DNA of 64,000 nucleotides, from assembly GCF_023502395.1 (NCBI RefSeq), contig NZ_JAMFMB010000018.1, positions 37,845 through 101,844 of the forward strand, written 5' to 3'. The DNA comes from Ruegeria spongiae. GTDB lineage: Bacteria > Pseudomonadota > Alphaproteobacteria > Rhodobacterales > Rhodobacteraceae. The notes under the pieces were generated by a model. That model did no database searches. It saw nothing but the letters and a program-made list of their open reading frames with translations, and was not told the origin of the DNA. This document shows, piece after piece, positions 54,041-62,609 of this stretch (position 1 is its first letter; the number at the start of each line of letters is the position of its first letter). The position numbers and the translations under genes were made by a program.

Positions 54041-54117
54041 GGATTTTCCAGATAGCGTGCCGAGTTTCGACCCTGTATTTTCTTTGGAGAGATAACGCGC
54101 CGAAACAAGGAGCCACC

Positions 54118-54402
54118 ATGAGCAGTAACAGACACGACATTGAGCACGAAATTCGAGCACTCCGCAAACAACGTGCGGTCAAAAGGCCGCTTCATGAGCG
54201 CGCCTTTACTCGTTGGCAAAACGCTATGAAGCTTGAAGCCGACTTTGAAAAGAGCTTGCAGGGAGCAAGTCTCGCGTCCGAGCTCTTCGGATCGGATTTT
54301 CGCCTGTTGGACCGAGAGTGCAGAGACTTGGACTTCGAAATCGAAGCGCTGCAAGTCAAGTTGCTTGAATATGCTTCTCCAATAAGTGGCGAAAGGCATT
54401 AG
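54118..54402 (+). CDS. Small charged helical protein, 94 aa
   Basis: The product is almost all helix with alternating charges (EIRALRKQRAVKRPLHERAF, then LDRECRDLDFEIEALQVKLL), likely a coiled coil. AAGGAGCCACC precedes the ATG. Its codons (AGA, AGG, ATA, TTG) differ from neighbours, suggesting transfer. It runs against the sox operon and ends overlapping the soxB stop by four bases. Function is unknown. Confidence 0.65.
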   Translation: MSSNRHDIEHEIRALRKQRAVKRPLHERAFTRWQNAMKLEADFEKSLQGASLASELFGSDFRLLDRECRDLDFEIEALQVKLLEYASPISGERH

Positions 54403-55643
54403 TGCGCCACCCCCGCCGCGACGCTTTCGTCGATGAAGCGGCCTTCTTTGAAACGGTCCAGCGAAAACGCCTCGGTCAGCGGGGAATGGCCCGTCGCCAT
54501 CAGCTGCGCCATGCCCCAGCCCGAGCCCGGGATGGCCTTGAACCCGCCGGTGCCCCAGCCGCCATTGATGAAACAGTTGCCCAGCGGCGTTTTCGACAGG
54601 ATGGGCGAGCGGTCGCCGGTCATGTCCACGATCCCGCCCCATTGGCGCAGCATCTTCAGGCGCGAGATCATCGGAAAGGTCTCGACCAGCGCCCGCACGG
54701 TTTCCTCGATATGATGGAACGAGCCGCGCTGGGTGTAGTTGTTGAACCCGTCAGTGCCGCCGCCGATCACCATCTCGCCCTTGTCGGACTGGCTCATGTA
54801 GCCATGCACCGTGTTGGCCATGACCACCACATCCATGCAGGGTTTGATCGGCTCGCTGACCAGCGCCTGCAGCGCCACCGCCTCGAGCGGCAGGCGGAAC
54901 CCGGCCATCTCGGCCAGTTGCCCGGAATGGCCTGCCACGACGATGCCCAGTTTCTCGCACTCAATCGCGCCCTTGGTGGTGTCGACGCCGGTGACGCGGC
55001 CGTTTTCCTGACGCACGCCGGTGACTTCGCATTTCTGGATGATGTCCATGCCCATGGCCGAGCACGCCCGCGCATAGCCCCAGGCCACCGCATCGTGGCG
55101 GGCGGTGCCGCCGCGCTCTTGCCAGAGCCCGCCCAGAACCGGGTAGCGCGGGCCTTCGAGATTGATGATCGGCACCAGTTCTTTGACCCGCTGCGGCCCG
55201 ATCCACTCGGTCGGCACGCCCTGCAGCGCGTTGGCATGGGCCGTGCGCTGATAGCCGCGCACCTCGTGATGGGTCTGCGCCAGCATGATCACGCCACGGG
55301 GGCTGAACATCAGGTTGTAGTTCAGGTCCTGGCTGAGATGTTCATAAAGGCTGCGGGATTTCTCATAGATCGCCGCCGAGGGGTCCTGCAGATAGTTCGA
55401 GCGGATGATGGTGGTGTTGCGCCCGGTATTGCCACCGCCCAGCCAGCCCTTCTCGATGATCGCGACATTCTGGATGCCGTAATTCTTGCCCAGGTAATAG
55501 GCCGTCGCCAGCCCGTGCCCGCCCGCGCCCACGATGATCACGTCATACCGCTTCTTTGGTTCGGGCGAGCGCCAGGCGCGTTCCCAGCCGGTATGAGAGC
55601 GCAAAGCTTCGCGGGCGACGGCAAAGGCAGAATAGTGTTTCAT
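54399..55643 (-). CDS. soxB: Sarcosine oxidase beta subunit, copy 2
   Basis: The 414-aa beta subunit has GAGGHGLATAYYLG at 39-52 and GGTARHDAVAWGYARA with the FMN-linking His. The start at 55643 is preferred because MKHYSAFAVAREAL is the common N-terminus and GGATGGAT lies upstream; an ATG at 55655 would add four residues. It is cut off from soxD by the insert at 53830-54402, so it may be transcribed apart from soxDAG. Confidence 0.94.
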   Translation of the reverse strand: MKHYSAFAVAREALRSHTGWERAWRSPEPKKRYDVIIVGAGGHGLATAYYLGKNYGIQNVAIIEKGWLGGGNTGRNTTIIRSNYLQDPSAAIYEKSRSLYEHLSQDLNYNLMFSPRGVIMLAQTHHEVRGYQRTAHANALQGVPTEWIGPQRVKELVPIINLEGPRYPVLGGLWQERGGTARHDAVAWGYARACSAMGMDIIQKCEVTGVRQENGRVTGVDTTKGAIECEKLGIVVAGHSGQLAEMAGFRLPLEAVALQALVSEPIKPCMDVVVMANTVHGYMSQSDKGEMVIGGGTDGFNNYTQRGSFHHIEETVRALVETFPMISRLKMLRQWGGIVDMTGDRSPILSKTPLGNCFINGGWGTGGFKAIPGSGWGMAQLMATGHSPLTEAFSLDRFKEGRFIDESVAAGVAH

Positions 55644-55819
55644 GAGCGAATCCATCCGGGTCTGCGGGATTGCGGCAGGTATGCCGCGCGGGCCAAGAAT
55701 ACCCGCGCCACGTTACGTCGCAATATCGTCTTATTGCGACATGGTAACCCGTGTGATGCTTTTTGCCTTTTTCCTGTGCGCTTGCAGGGCTAGATGAGGG
55801 CAATCCGAAGGAAGACAAC

Positions 55820-57043
55820 ATGACGTTCTGGATCCTCATCTCGCTGACCGCCCTGGTCGTGGCCGCCCTGCTTGCGCTGACGCTGTTGCGTTGCCGCAGC
55901 AAGGACGAGCCAGCGGCGGCCTATGATCTGCGGGTCTATCGCGAACAACTGGCCGGGGTGGATCGCGATCTGGTGCGCGGTGTGATCGGCGAGAGTGATG
56001 CCGATCGCATCCGCACCGAAATCTCGCGCCGCATCCTGGCCGCCGATGCCCTGATCCGCAAAGAGTCCGAGGGCATGGCGCAGCCGCGCCGGGGCACATG
56101 GGTGACCGCGCTGGTGCTGATTGCCGCGCTGATGGGCGGCGGTCTGATGCTTTATCGGTCGCTTGGGGCGCCGGGCTATGGCGATCTGCCGCTCGGTCTG
56201 CGCAAGGAGATGGCCGAGGAAAGACGCCTCAATCGTCCCGATCAGGCCTCGGCAGAGGCCGAGCAGCCAGAGCGGCCCGCACCGAATATCGACCCGAAAT
56301 ATGCCGAGTTGATGGAGCAGTTGCGCGCGGCTGTCGCCAGCAGGCCCGACGACCTGCAGGGCCACATCCTGCTGGCGCAGAACGAAGCCAATCTGGGAAA
56401 TTTCAGCGCCTCCTACAAGGCGATGGCCGACGCGATCAGGCTGATGGGCGATGACGCCTCTGCGGATGATCATGCCGAGATGGCCGAAATGATGATCGCT
56501 GCGGCGGGCGGTTACGTCTCTCCTCAGGCCGAGACGGTTCTGGACCAGGCGCTGGATCTCGACCCCGACAATGGCACCGCGCTCTATTACTGGGGCGTGA
56601 TGATGTTGCAGATCGGGCGCCCGGACGCGGCGTTCCGGGTCTGGGAGGAAGCGCTGCGCAGCAACCCGGCCCCCGCCCCCTGGGTCGACGCGATCCGGGC
56701 GCGCATCGGTGAGGTGGCAGCGCGCGCAGGTGTCAAATACGACCAGCCCGACGTCCCCGCCCTGCCCGGCCCCAGCGCGCAGGACATGGCCGGTTTCGAG
56801 AATATGGCGCCGGATGCACGCGCCGATGTCATTCGCAACATGGTGACCGGGTTGTCCGAACGGCTGGCGACCGAAGGCGGCACCGCCGAGGAATGGGCGC
56901 GCCTGATCCGCTCGCTGGGCGTGCTGGGCGAAGGCGCTCAAGCCAACCGCGTCTTCCACGAGGCGCAGCAGGTCTTTGCCGGCAATGACGCAGCCCTTGC
57001 CCTGATCCGCCAGGCAAGCCAAGAGGCGGATACCGCACAATGA
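55820..57043 (+). CDS. ccmI: Cytochrome c biogenesis protein CcmI
   Basis: The 407-aa protein has two membrane helices (about 4-24 and 92-112) separated by a leucine-zipper-like cytoplasmic loop (YDLRVYREQLAGVDRDLVRG), then a periplasmic TPR domain. This is the layout of CcmI/CycH, the apocytochrome chaperone of cytochrome c maturation. GAAGGAAG precedes the ATG. It overlaps ruvX by ATGA. Confidence 0.88.
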   Translation: MTFWILISLTALVVAALLALTLLRCRSKDEPAAAYDLRVYREQLAGVDRDLVRGVIGESDADRIRTEISRRILAADALIRKESEGMAQPRRGTWVTALVLIAALMGGGLMLYRSLGAPGYGDLPLGLRKEMAEERRLNRPDQASAEAEQPERPAPNIDPKYAELMEQLRAAVASRPDDLQGHILLAQNEANLGNFSASYKAMADAIRLMGDDASADDHAEMAEMMIAAAGGYVSPQAETVLDQALDLDPDNGTALYYWGVMMLQIGRPDAAFRVWEEALRSNPAPAPWVDAIRARIGEVAARAGVKYDQPDVPALPGPSAQDMAGFENMAPDARADVIRNMVTGLSERLATEGGTAEEWARLIRSLGVLGEGAQANRVFHEAQQVFAGNDAALALIRQASQEADTAQ

Positions 57044-57504
57044 TCGCCGATCCCTTCGAAGAGTTCGCCGCCGCCCTGCCCGGCTTTTCGGCGCTTGTCG
57101 GGCTGGATCTGGGCGACAAGACCATCGGTGTTGCGGTCTCGGACCACATGCGGACGGTGGCCACCCCGCTGGAGACCGTGCGGCGCAAGAAATTCACCCT
57201 GGACGCCAACCGCCTGCTCGAAATCATTGCCGAGCGCGACATTGGTGGCATCGTTCTGGGCCTGCCCCGCAACATGGACGGTTCCGAGGGGCCGCGCTGC
57301 CAGTCGACCCGGGCTTTTGCACGCAACCTGACCCGGCTGACCGAGCTGCCGATCGGGTTCTGGGATGAACGGCTCAGCACGGTTGCGGCGGAAAAAGCGC
57401 TGCTTGAGGCGGATACGACACGAAAACGTCGTGCCGAGGTGATTGATCACGTGGCCGCAAGCTATATCTTGCAAGGGGCGCTGGACAGATTGCGCCTGTT
57501 GTAG
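57040..57504 (+). CDS. ruvX: Holliday junction resolvase-like RuvX/YqgF
   Basis: The 154-aa RNase H-fold nuclease has GLDLGDKTIGVAVSD near the start, WDERLSTVAAEKAL and DHVAASYILQGAL at the end, with the expected acidic residues. YqgF acts in 16S rRNA end processing and perhaps recombination. It is coupled to ccmI. Confidence 0.94.
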   Translation: MIADPFEEFAAALPGFSALVGLDLGDKTIGVAVSDHMRTVATPLETVRRKKFTLDANRLLEIIAERDIGGIVLGLPRNMDGSEGPRCQSTRAFARNLTRLTELPIGFWDERLSTVAAEKALLEADTTRKRRAEVIDHVAASYILQGALDRLRLL

Positions 57505-57519
57505 AAAGCCTGCGGCCTG

Positions 57520-57750
57520 ATGGATAAACCGGTCTGGAAACGAAACGAGATCGAAAGCCCCTGCGTGGATATCTGCGTCGTCCATCCGGTCGAGCGCATC
57601 TGCACCGGCTGTTACCGCACCATCGACGAGATCACCCGCTGGTCAAAGATGGAACCCGCCGAGCGCGCCGCCATCATGGAGGAACTGCCCGACCGCGCCC
57701 CGCGTCTGGTCAAACGACGCGGTGGGCGCGCGGCCCGGTTGAAAAGCTGA
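57520..57750 (+). CDS. DUF1289 family protein
   Basis: The 76-aa protein has the DUF1289 pattern SPCVDICVVHPVERICTGCY, followed by RTIDEITRWSKM. Four cysteines may bind iron or zinc. The function is unknown. It lies 15 bases after ruvX in the ccmI operon. Confidence 0.88.
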   Translation: MDKPVWKRNEIESPCVDICVVHPVERICTGCYRTIDEITRWSKMEPAERAAIMEELPDRAPRLVKRRGGRAARLKS

Positions 57751-57754
57751 TCGC

Positions 57755-58480
57755 TCAGGCTTTGAGCCAGGCTTTGGCCCCTTCGATATCCGACACATCG
57801 AAGAAATGGCTATCGGCGTTCAGAAACCGGCCCATCAGATGTTGCGCCGCACGCTGCCAGGCGTGATCACCGACCACGGCGACGCGTTCCGGGGTGGCGG
57901 CATGTTCGCGCACGAGGCTGAAATGCGCGACCATCGCCGACAGCCCCTGCCAACCATCGAACTCGCTGAGATCCAGCAGCAGGCGGAATCCATCGCGCGC
58001 CCGTATCTGCGCATCCAGATCCTTTTCGGCATTGGCAATCACCTCGGGGTCCAGCTTGCCCATCAGCTTGACCTGCAGGCATGGCCCGCCCAGATCGATC
58101 ATATGCACAGAGCCCAGCGACTCGCGCAGCCAGCGGCGCGCGGTTTCGGCGTCGATCAGATCAAAGACCTGCATCGGACATGGCAGGATCGGCGCCGCCA
58201 ACCGGATCGAGTTGCGCAGCCAGCCGGTATCGGTCACCACCGCAATCCGGTCGAAGCCGCTCCAATGGCTCAGCCCCAGCTTGCTGTCAGCCCAGGCGGC
58301 GGACAGGTCATAGCCCTGAAACTCCTGCCCGAATGTCATCATCAGCCGGATCCGGTCATGGGTTTCCAGCGCTTTTTCTACCGCCGGAATCAGAACCGTG
58401 TCGTAATCCTGCGCAGTGATCTGCTCCGAGAGTTCCACCTCCAGCAAGGCGCCATCCATCTGTGTTTCAACGGAAATCAT
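57755..58480 (-). CDS. Tandem SpoIIAA-like (STAS-like) protein
   Basis: The 241-aa protein is two similar domains of about 120 residues. Each has a beta-helix core with IRLMMTF or FRLLLDL, then DRIAVVTDTGWLRNS or ERVAVVGDHAWQRAA, then F-D-x-D/S-x-E-A-x-x-WL at its end. This is the SpoIIAA-like family, which may bind lipids or partner proteins. The role is unknown. Confidence 0.8.
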   Translation of the reverse strand: MISVETQMDGALLEVELSEQITAQDYDTVLIPAVEKALETHDRIRLMMTFGQEFQGYDLSAAWADSKLGLSHWSGFDRIAVVTDTGWLRNSIRLAAPILPCPMQVFDLIDAETARRWLRESLGSVHMIDLGGPCLQVKLMGKLDPEVIANAEKDLDAQIRARDGFRLLLDLSEFDGWQGLSAMVAHFSLVREHAATPERVAVVGDHAWQRAAQHLMGRFLNADSHFFDVSDIEGAKAWLKA

Positions 58481-58511
58481 TCACAAGCTCCCTCATTGAT
58501 CTGAGCGCAGC

Positions 58512-59297
58512 CTAGTCGCTTTGCAACCACCGCGCGAGCCCTTCCGGAAACTCGGGCCGGAAATAGGCGATCATCCGTCCATCCGGGTCAGCGGTTGCGG
58601 TTTCGGCCCATGGTGCCACACCATGCAGCAGGTGGCGGTGCAGCAGATAGGCCTCGCCAGGGCGTGCGGGCAGCTCGATCCGGGGGCAGCTTTCGAACAC
58701 CTCGCGGCGCGTGGCCTGATAGATATCGGTTATGTCGAGCGTTGCATGAGCCTCCAAAGGGTGCGCCGCAAACGTATCGGCAAAGGCGCGGCCCAGCGGA
58801 TGGTGGCTGCCCTCCCACAGGACCAGCGGCGCGGCGTCCGCGCTGGCAACGGTCAGCGGAATACCAAATATCCAGGCATGCGGTTCCTCGACCCGGCGGC
58901 GGCGCTCCGGCCCCGAGGGTCGCAGCCCGTCCACATGCGCCGCATCCCGGCGCGCGCGATAGCGGAACGCGGCCTCGCCCTCGTTGCGCCTTGGCCGCGG
59001 ATAGCCGGGGTAGATGACCGAGACCTGCGCCTTGTGCAACTCCTGCGCCCCCAGATGTTGACGGATGAAATCCATCGCCTGCCCGGCAAGCGCTGGCGAA
59101 TCATTCACCCGCCCGTCGCTGTCGTTCTCCAACGCATCCACGCCGATGAACCACGTGCCCTCGCAATCATGCCACTCGCCGTGTTTGGGATCATCGACGG
59201 CAGCACGCGCGGCTGGCAAAGCGTGGGAAACCCAATCCGCCAGAACCGGATCGAAGGGAAACCTGAACCAGCCCGTCTGCCGGAACCCCTCTACCAT
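58512..59297 (-). CDS. Putative Fe(II)/2-oxoglutarate dioxygenase-like protein
   Basis: The 261-aa protein has a possible facial triad of H121-V-D123 and H225 in LLHRHLLHGVAPW, with a later R247 in AYFRPEF for 2-oxoglutarate. This matches phytanoyl-CoA dioxygenase-like enzymes. The substrate is unknown. Its start overlaps the end of the TauE gene by seven bases, so the two are coupled. Confidence 0.65.
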   Translation of the reverse strand: MVEGFRQTGWFRFPFDPVLADWVSHALPAARAAVDDPKHGEWHDCEGTWFIGVDALENDSDGRVNDSPALAGQAMDFIRQHLGAQELHKAQVSVIYPGYPRPRRNEGEAAFRYRARRDAAHVDGLRPSGPERRRRVEEPHAWIFGIPLTVASADAAPLVLWEGSHHPLGRAFADTFAAHPLEAHATLDITDIYQATRREVFESCPRIELPARPGEAYLLHRHLLHGVAPWAETATADPDGRMIAYFRPEFPEGLARWLQSD

Positions 59298-60115
59298 CCA
59301 AGCGCCTTGCGCAGCATGTTCAGCGCCACCAGCGTCAGAAACACCGCAAAGACCCGCTTCAACGGCTTCGGGTCCATCGCATGGGCCAGCTTCACACCCC
59401 AGGGCGCAGTAACAAGCGTCATGGCGATGACAACAAAGAAAGCCACCAGATTGACCGCGCCGATCGTGTAGGGCGGACGATGCCCCGGATCAACGTCGAG
59501 AAACAGGAACCCCGCAACCGAAGGGACAGCGATAATCACGCCGAACCCGGCCGCCGTCGCCACCGCCCGGTGAATGGGTGTGTTGTAGAGGCTCATCAGC
59601 GGCACCCCGAAACTGCCGCCACCAATGCCCATCAGCACCGACAGAAACCCCACCGAGGGCGACAGCACCGCCCGTTTCACCCCATGCGGCATTGCATCGC
59701 CCAGACGCCATTCAGACCGGCCAAAGCCCAGATAAGCCCCGATCACCATCCCAAGCACACCAAACAGCGCCTGCAACACGTCGGTATGCAGATAGGACGC
59801 CACAAGCACACCAAGCCCCGAGCCAATCGCGATCCCCGGCCACCAGCCGCGCAGGATATCCCAATCCACCGCGCCCTTCTTGTTATGGCTCAACACCGAG
59901 CGCACCGAGGTGACGATGATCGTCGCCAGCGAGGTCGCCAGACACAGCTGCATCAGCTGTGGACCGCCATAGCCAAGCGTCTGGAATGCGTAGAAAAAGG
60001 CCGGTACCAGAACGATACCACCGCCAACGCCCAGCAAACCGGCCAGCACACCGGCAAAAGCGCCGATCGCCAGCAGCATCGCCAACATCTGCAGCAACAA
60101 TCCGGTTTCCGGCAT
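59291..60115 (-). CDS. TauE/SafE family anion exporter
   Basis: The 274-aa membrane protein has about eight helices and the twin motifs GLLGVGGGIVLVPAF and GIGGGSFGVPLMSL of the TauE/SafE family. Members export sulfite or sulfoacetate. The start at 60115 has AGGGGGG upstream; the longer frame to 60415 has no family match. It lies ahead of the dioxygenase-like gene. Confidence 0.88.
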   Translation of the reverse strand: MPETGLLLQMLAMLLAIGAFAGVLAGLLGVGGGIVLVPAFFYAFQTLGYGGPQLMQLCLATSLATIIVTSVRSVLSHNKKGAVDWDILRGWWPGIAIGSGLGVLVASYLHTDVLQALFGVLGMVIGAYLGFGRSEWRLGDAMPHGVKRAVLSPSVGFLSVLMGIGGGSFGVPLMSLYNTPIHRAVATAAGFGVIIAVPSVAGFLFLDVDPGHRPPYTIGAVNLVAFFVVIAMTLVTAPWGVKLAHAMDPKPLKRVFAVFLTLVALNMLRKALGW

Positions 60116-60356
60116 GATCACCCCCCTGTCTCGACCCTTTGTAGGTACACCCGCTGTGGCTAAAGGGGAAGCTGCTGCGCAGCACGAAACAGACCGCGTC
60201 TTCGTGCGCCCCGCACGTTTACCAGACCAAAAGCGCCTGTGGCTGTTGTGACGGGGATCGCTCGAAAAAACCCGAATAAAGAGAATGTACGCCGGTTGTG
60301 TTTCGCCAGGATTGCATGAAGTTTGAACCAGAGAAACGATCAAAGGCGCAGAGCGC

Positions 60357-61049
60357 ATGAAACACATCGCAACACTCCTCCTGCTGTCCGTTCTGTTTTT
60401 TCCGGGCTGCGCCAAAAAGGCCGACTGGCATCAGAAACTGGTGCTTTATCTCGACACGCCGACCGGGCCAATGACCGCCTCAAGCGTGATCCGGGTGGAT
60501 TTCACCGGCGCGCGCGCATGGATGCAGCAAATGGACAGCAACCACACCGATCTGACCGGAGAGGCCGTGGTGGCGGATCTGGGCGGGCGCTATCTCTTTG
60601 CCCTGATCGAAGAGGGCGCGGGCAAGCTGATTTGGTTGATCCTCAGCAACGAGAACGAGGATGTGGGCGGGTTCAAGGAGTCCATCCGCCGCGTCGAACG
60701 GCAGGCCGAGCCGCTGGAGGTGCCGCGAAAGCTCTGGCCGCAAATGGTCACCTTCGGGGATATCCACGACCCTAAGACCGTCCAACTGGTAGACCCGCAC
60801 GACCTCGCCGCAAGTTTCGGCCCCGGCTATGCGATCCGGCGGTTGACCATTCAGGTGACGGAGGAGCCGGTGACGCAAGGGCGGGTCGAGGCGGTGTTGA
60901 GTGCATCATTTTTTAGAACCATCGCGAAGAATATGAAGGCCGCGTTACGGCGGGCATCCGAGGCGCGAAAGCGCGGAGAGAATGAGCCGTATTTTCGTAC
61001 GCTTGCATCCGAAATAACACGCAACGAGTTCATTCGAGGCAACAAATGA
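60357..61049 (+). CDS. Lipoprotein of unknown function
   Basis: The 230-aa product has the signal MKHIATLLLLSVLFFPGC (lipid Cys18). The mature part has no family I know. It is coupled to the next gene by ATGA, so the pair likely worked together, perhaps as a secreted hydrolase and its partner. Confidence 0.72.
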   Translation: MKHIATLLLLSVLFFPGCAKKADWHQKLVLYLDTPTGPMTASSVIRVDFTGARAWMQQMDSNHTDLTGEAVVADLGGRYLFALIEEGAGKLIWLILSNENEDVGGFKESIRRVERQAEPLEVPRKLWPQMVTFGDIHDPKTVQLVDPHDLAASFGPGYAIRRLTIQVTEEPVTQGRVEAVLSASFFRTIAKNMKAALRRASEARKRGENEPYFRTLASEITRNEFIRGNK

Positions 61050-61478
61050 CAATTTCAAACGATCTGTTTCTGGCGATCCTCGCGATGGATTCCTACAACC
61101 GTGGATACAACGAAGGCCTTACCGGATTGGGAGGAGCTGGCACGAAAGTCGGAAGCGCGAACATAGACTTCGATTCCTCGGTGCTGTTGGGCGAAGATGG
61201 TAAGCCCATACACGAAGACGTCGACTTTTACGCCCTCACGTACTCTATCGACCCTGATGGCCCCGCTGGTTTGGCAGGCGAAACCGTCATTTCTTATCGC
61301 GGGACGGACCAGTTCTCCGATACCTATACCGGCTGGTTGTTCGGAACCGGCGCAACGCGGGGTACTCAGGTCGTCTACGGGCAGGAGTTCTATCGCCACG
61401 TCACCGGCGTGGACCCGTTTCTGGCGCGCGACGCCAAACAGAACGACCCCGCGCCCGACCAAAATGCTCTGACGATAC
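61046..61478 (+). pseudogene. Truncated lipase-like hydrolase
   Basis: The first about 140 codons read as a class 3 lipase-type N-terminus (SNDLFLAILAMDSYNRGYN, then GETVISYRGTDQFSDTY). The GxSxG nucleophile region is missing: from about 61479 the frame runs through the antisense of dusA and ends at 61756. This looks like a 3' truncation at the dusA side. Family call is by pattern. Confidence 0.6.
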
Positions 61479-62498
61479 TCACCCTGCCCGCGCCTCTGGC
61501 TGCATCGCGACCAGCGCCAGCGCTGCTTCGACCAGCTCGGGGCCTGCCTGCTTGCGGGCCGCCCCTTCGGACAGGTGCCGCCGCCAGGCCCGCGCACCGG
61601 GCCGTCCGGCAAAAAGCCCGAGCATATGGCGCGAAATCTGGTGCAGCCGCCCGCCCGCGCTCAGATGCGCCTCGATATAGGGCAGCATGGCATGCACGAC
61701 ATCGACCGGATCGCTCACATGATCGCGCCCGAAAATGTCGCGATCTGCGGTACTGAGAATATCGGCGGGCTGGTGATAGGCCGCGCGCCCGATCATCACC
61801 CCGTCCAGACCACCCTCCAGATGGGTCCGCGCCTGTTCCAGCGAGGTCACACCGCCATTGATCGAAATATGCAGGTTCGGAAACAGCCCCTTCATGCGGT
61901 GGACCAGATCATAATCCAGCGGCGGGATGTCCCGGTTTTCCTTGGGACTGAGCCCCTGCAGCCAGGCCTTGCGCGCGTGGATCGTGACCCGCTCGCATCC
62001 GGCGGCCACGATCCGGGCAAGGAATTCGGGCAGCACCTCTTCGGGGTCCTGGTCGTCAACGCCGATACGGCATTTGACCGTGACATCCACATCCACCGCC
62101 GCGCGCATCTCAGCCACACAGGCGGCAACCCGGCCTGGGTCCTTCATCAGCACGGCTCCGAATGTGCCCGATTGCACGCGGTCCGAGGGACAGCCGCAAT
62201 TAAGGTTGATCTCATCATAGCCCGCCGCCTGCCCCAGCCGCGCCGCCGCTGCCAGTTCTACCGGATTCGAACCGCCCAGTTGCAACGCCACAGGAAACTC
62301 CTCGGGACTGAACTCGAGCAAATGCAGCGCCCCGCCCCGTACCAACGCGGGCGCGGTCACCATTTCGGTATAGAGCAGCGCTTCGCCACTCAGCAGACGA
62401 TGCAAATAACGACAATGCTTGTCGGTCCAGTCCATCATCGGGGCGACAGATAAGCGTGCTGATCGGCTAATATTTGATTTTACTGTATTTTTTGTCAT
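61479..62498 (-). CDS. dusA: tRNA-dihydrouridine synthase A
   Basis: The 339-aa FMN enzyme reduces uridines in the tRNA D-loop. It shows SVAPMMDWTDKHCRYLHRLL, then ALQLGGSNP and INLNCGCPSDRVQ with the catalytic Cys. The ATG at 62498 starts an unusually AT-rich N-terminus of about 15 codons (MTKNTVKSNISRSARL) before the normal GC-rich gene resumes. This fits replacement of the dusA 5' end by an integrated element. Confidence 0.93.
   Translation of the reverse strand: MTKNTVKSNISRSARLSVAPMMDWTDKHCRYLHRLLSGEALLYTEMVTAPALVRGGALHLLEFSPEEFPVALQLGGSNPVELAAAARLGQAAGYDEINLNCGCPSDRVQSGTFGAVLMKDPGRVAACVAEMRAAVDVDVTVKCRIGVDDQDPEEVLPEFLARIVAAGCERVTIHARKAWLQGLSPKENRDIPPLDYDLVHRMKGLFPNLHISINGGVTSLEQARTHLEGGLDGVMIGRAAYHQPADILSTADRDIFGRDHVSDPVDVVHAMLPYIEAHLSAGGRLHQISRHMLGLFAGRPGARAWRRHLSEGAARKQAGPELVEAALALVAMQPEARAG
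62405..62460. other. Probable integration (att) junction in dusA
   Basis: The DNA for MMDWTDKHCRYLH is the known target area of dusA-associated integrases. Composition changes sharply near 62445-62460, from GC-rich dusA to AT-rich DNA. The matching att copy would lie at the other island end, outside this window. Confidence 0.6.
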
Positions 62499-62562
62499 AT
62501 ATCGTATTTTTGCATTGGTATATTTCTGTTCGATTTTGCCATATTTCCGTCCGTTTTGGCAT
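62490..62562. repeat. Four TTTTG-N-CAT-like repeats next to the integrase
   Basis: Copies TTTTGTCAT (62490-62498), TTTTTGCAT (62507-62515), TTTTGCCAT (62534-62542) and TTTTGGCAT (62554-62562). The last two sit in a longer imperfect direct repeat with a 21-base period (62521-62562). They look like arm-type sites for an integrase or excisionase. Confidence 0.55.
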
Positions 62563-62565
62563 GTT

Positions 62566-62605
62566 GTATGACTCCGAGTCATACCGATTTGAATGGAGTC
62601 ATACC
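62566..62605. repeat. Inverted and direct repeat GTATGACTC-C-GAGTCATAC plus GAGTCATACC
   Basis: A perfect nine-base inverted repeat with one central base (62566-62584) is followed by another GAGTCATACC at 62596-62605, a 20-base shift. It overlaps the integrase ribosome-binding region and may be its operator. Confidence 0.55.
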
Positions 62606-62609
62606 AAAC

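Larger units (their letters stand above)
53830..54117. other. AT-rich insert with DnaA boxes inside the sox operon
   Basis: This 288-base gap is poorer in GC than its neighbours. It holds DnaA boxes TGTGGATAA (53901-53909) and TTATCCACA (54032-54040), and a near-match TTATCAACA (54021-54029). The minus frame open across it into soxB has no family signal. It may hold the promoters of TfoX-soxDAG and of the 94-aa gene. Confidence 0.5.

Noticed and set aside
53830..54642. 270-codon minus frame through the insert and into soxB
   Set aside because: It overlaps the end of soxB in another frame and shows no start signal or family likeness.
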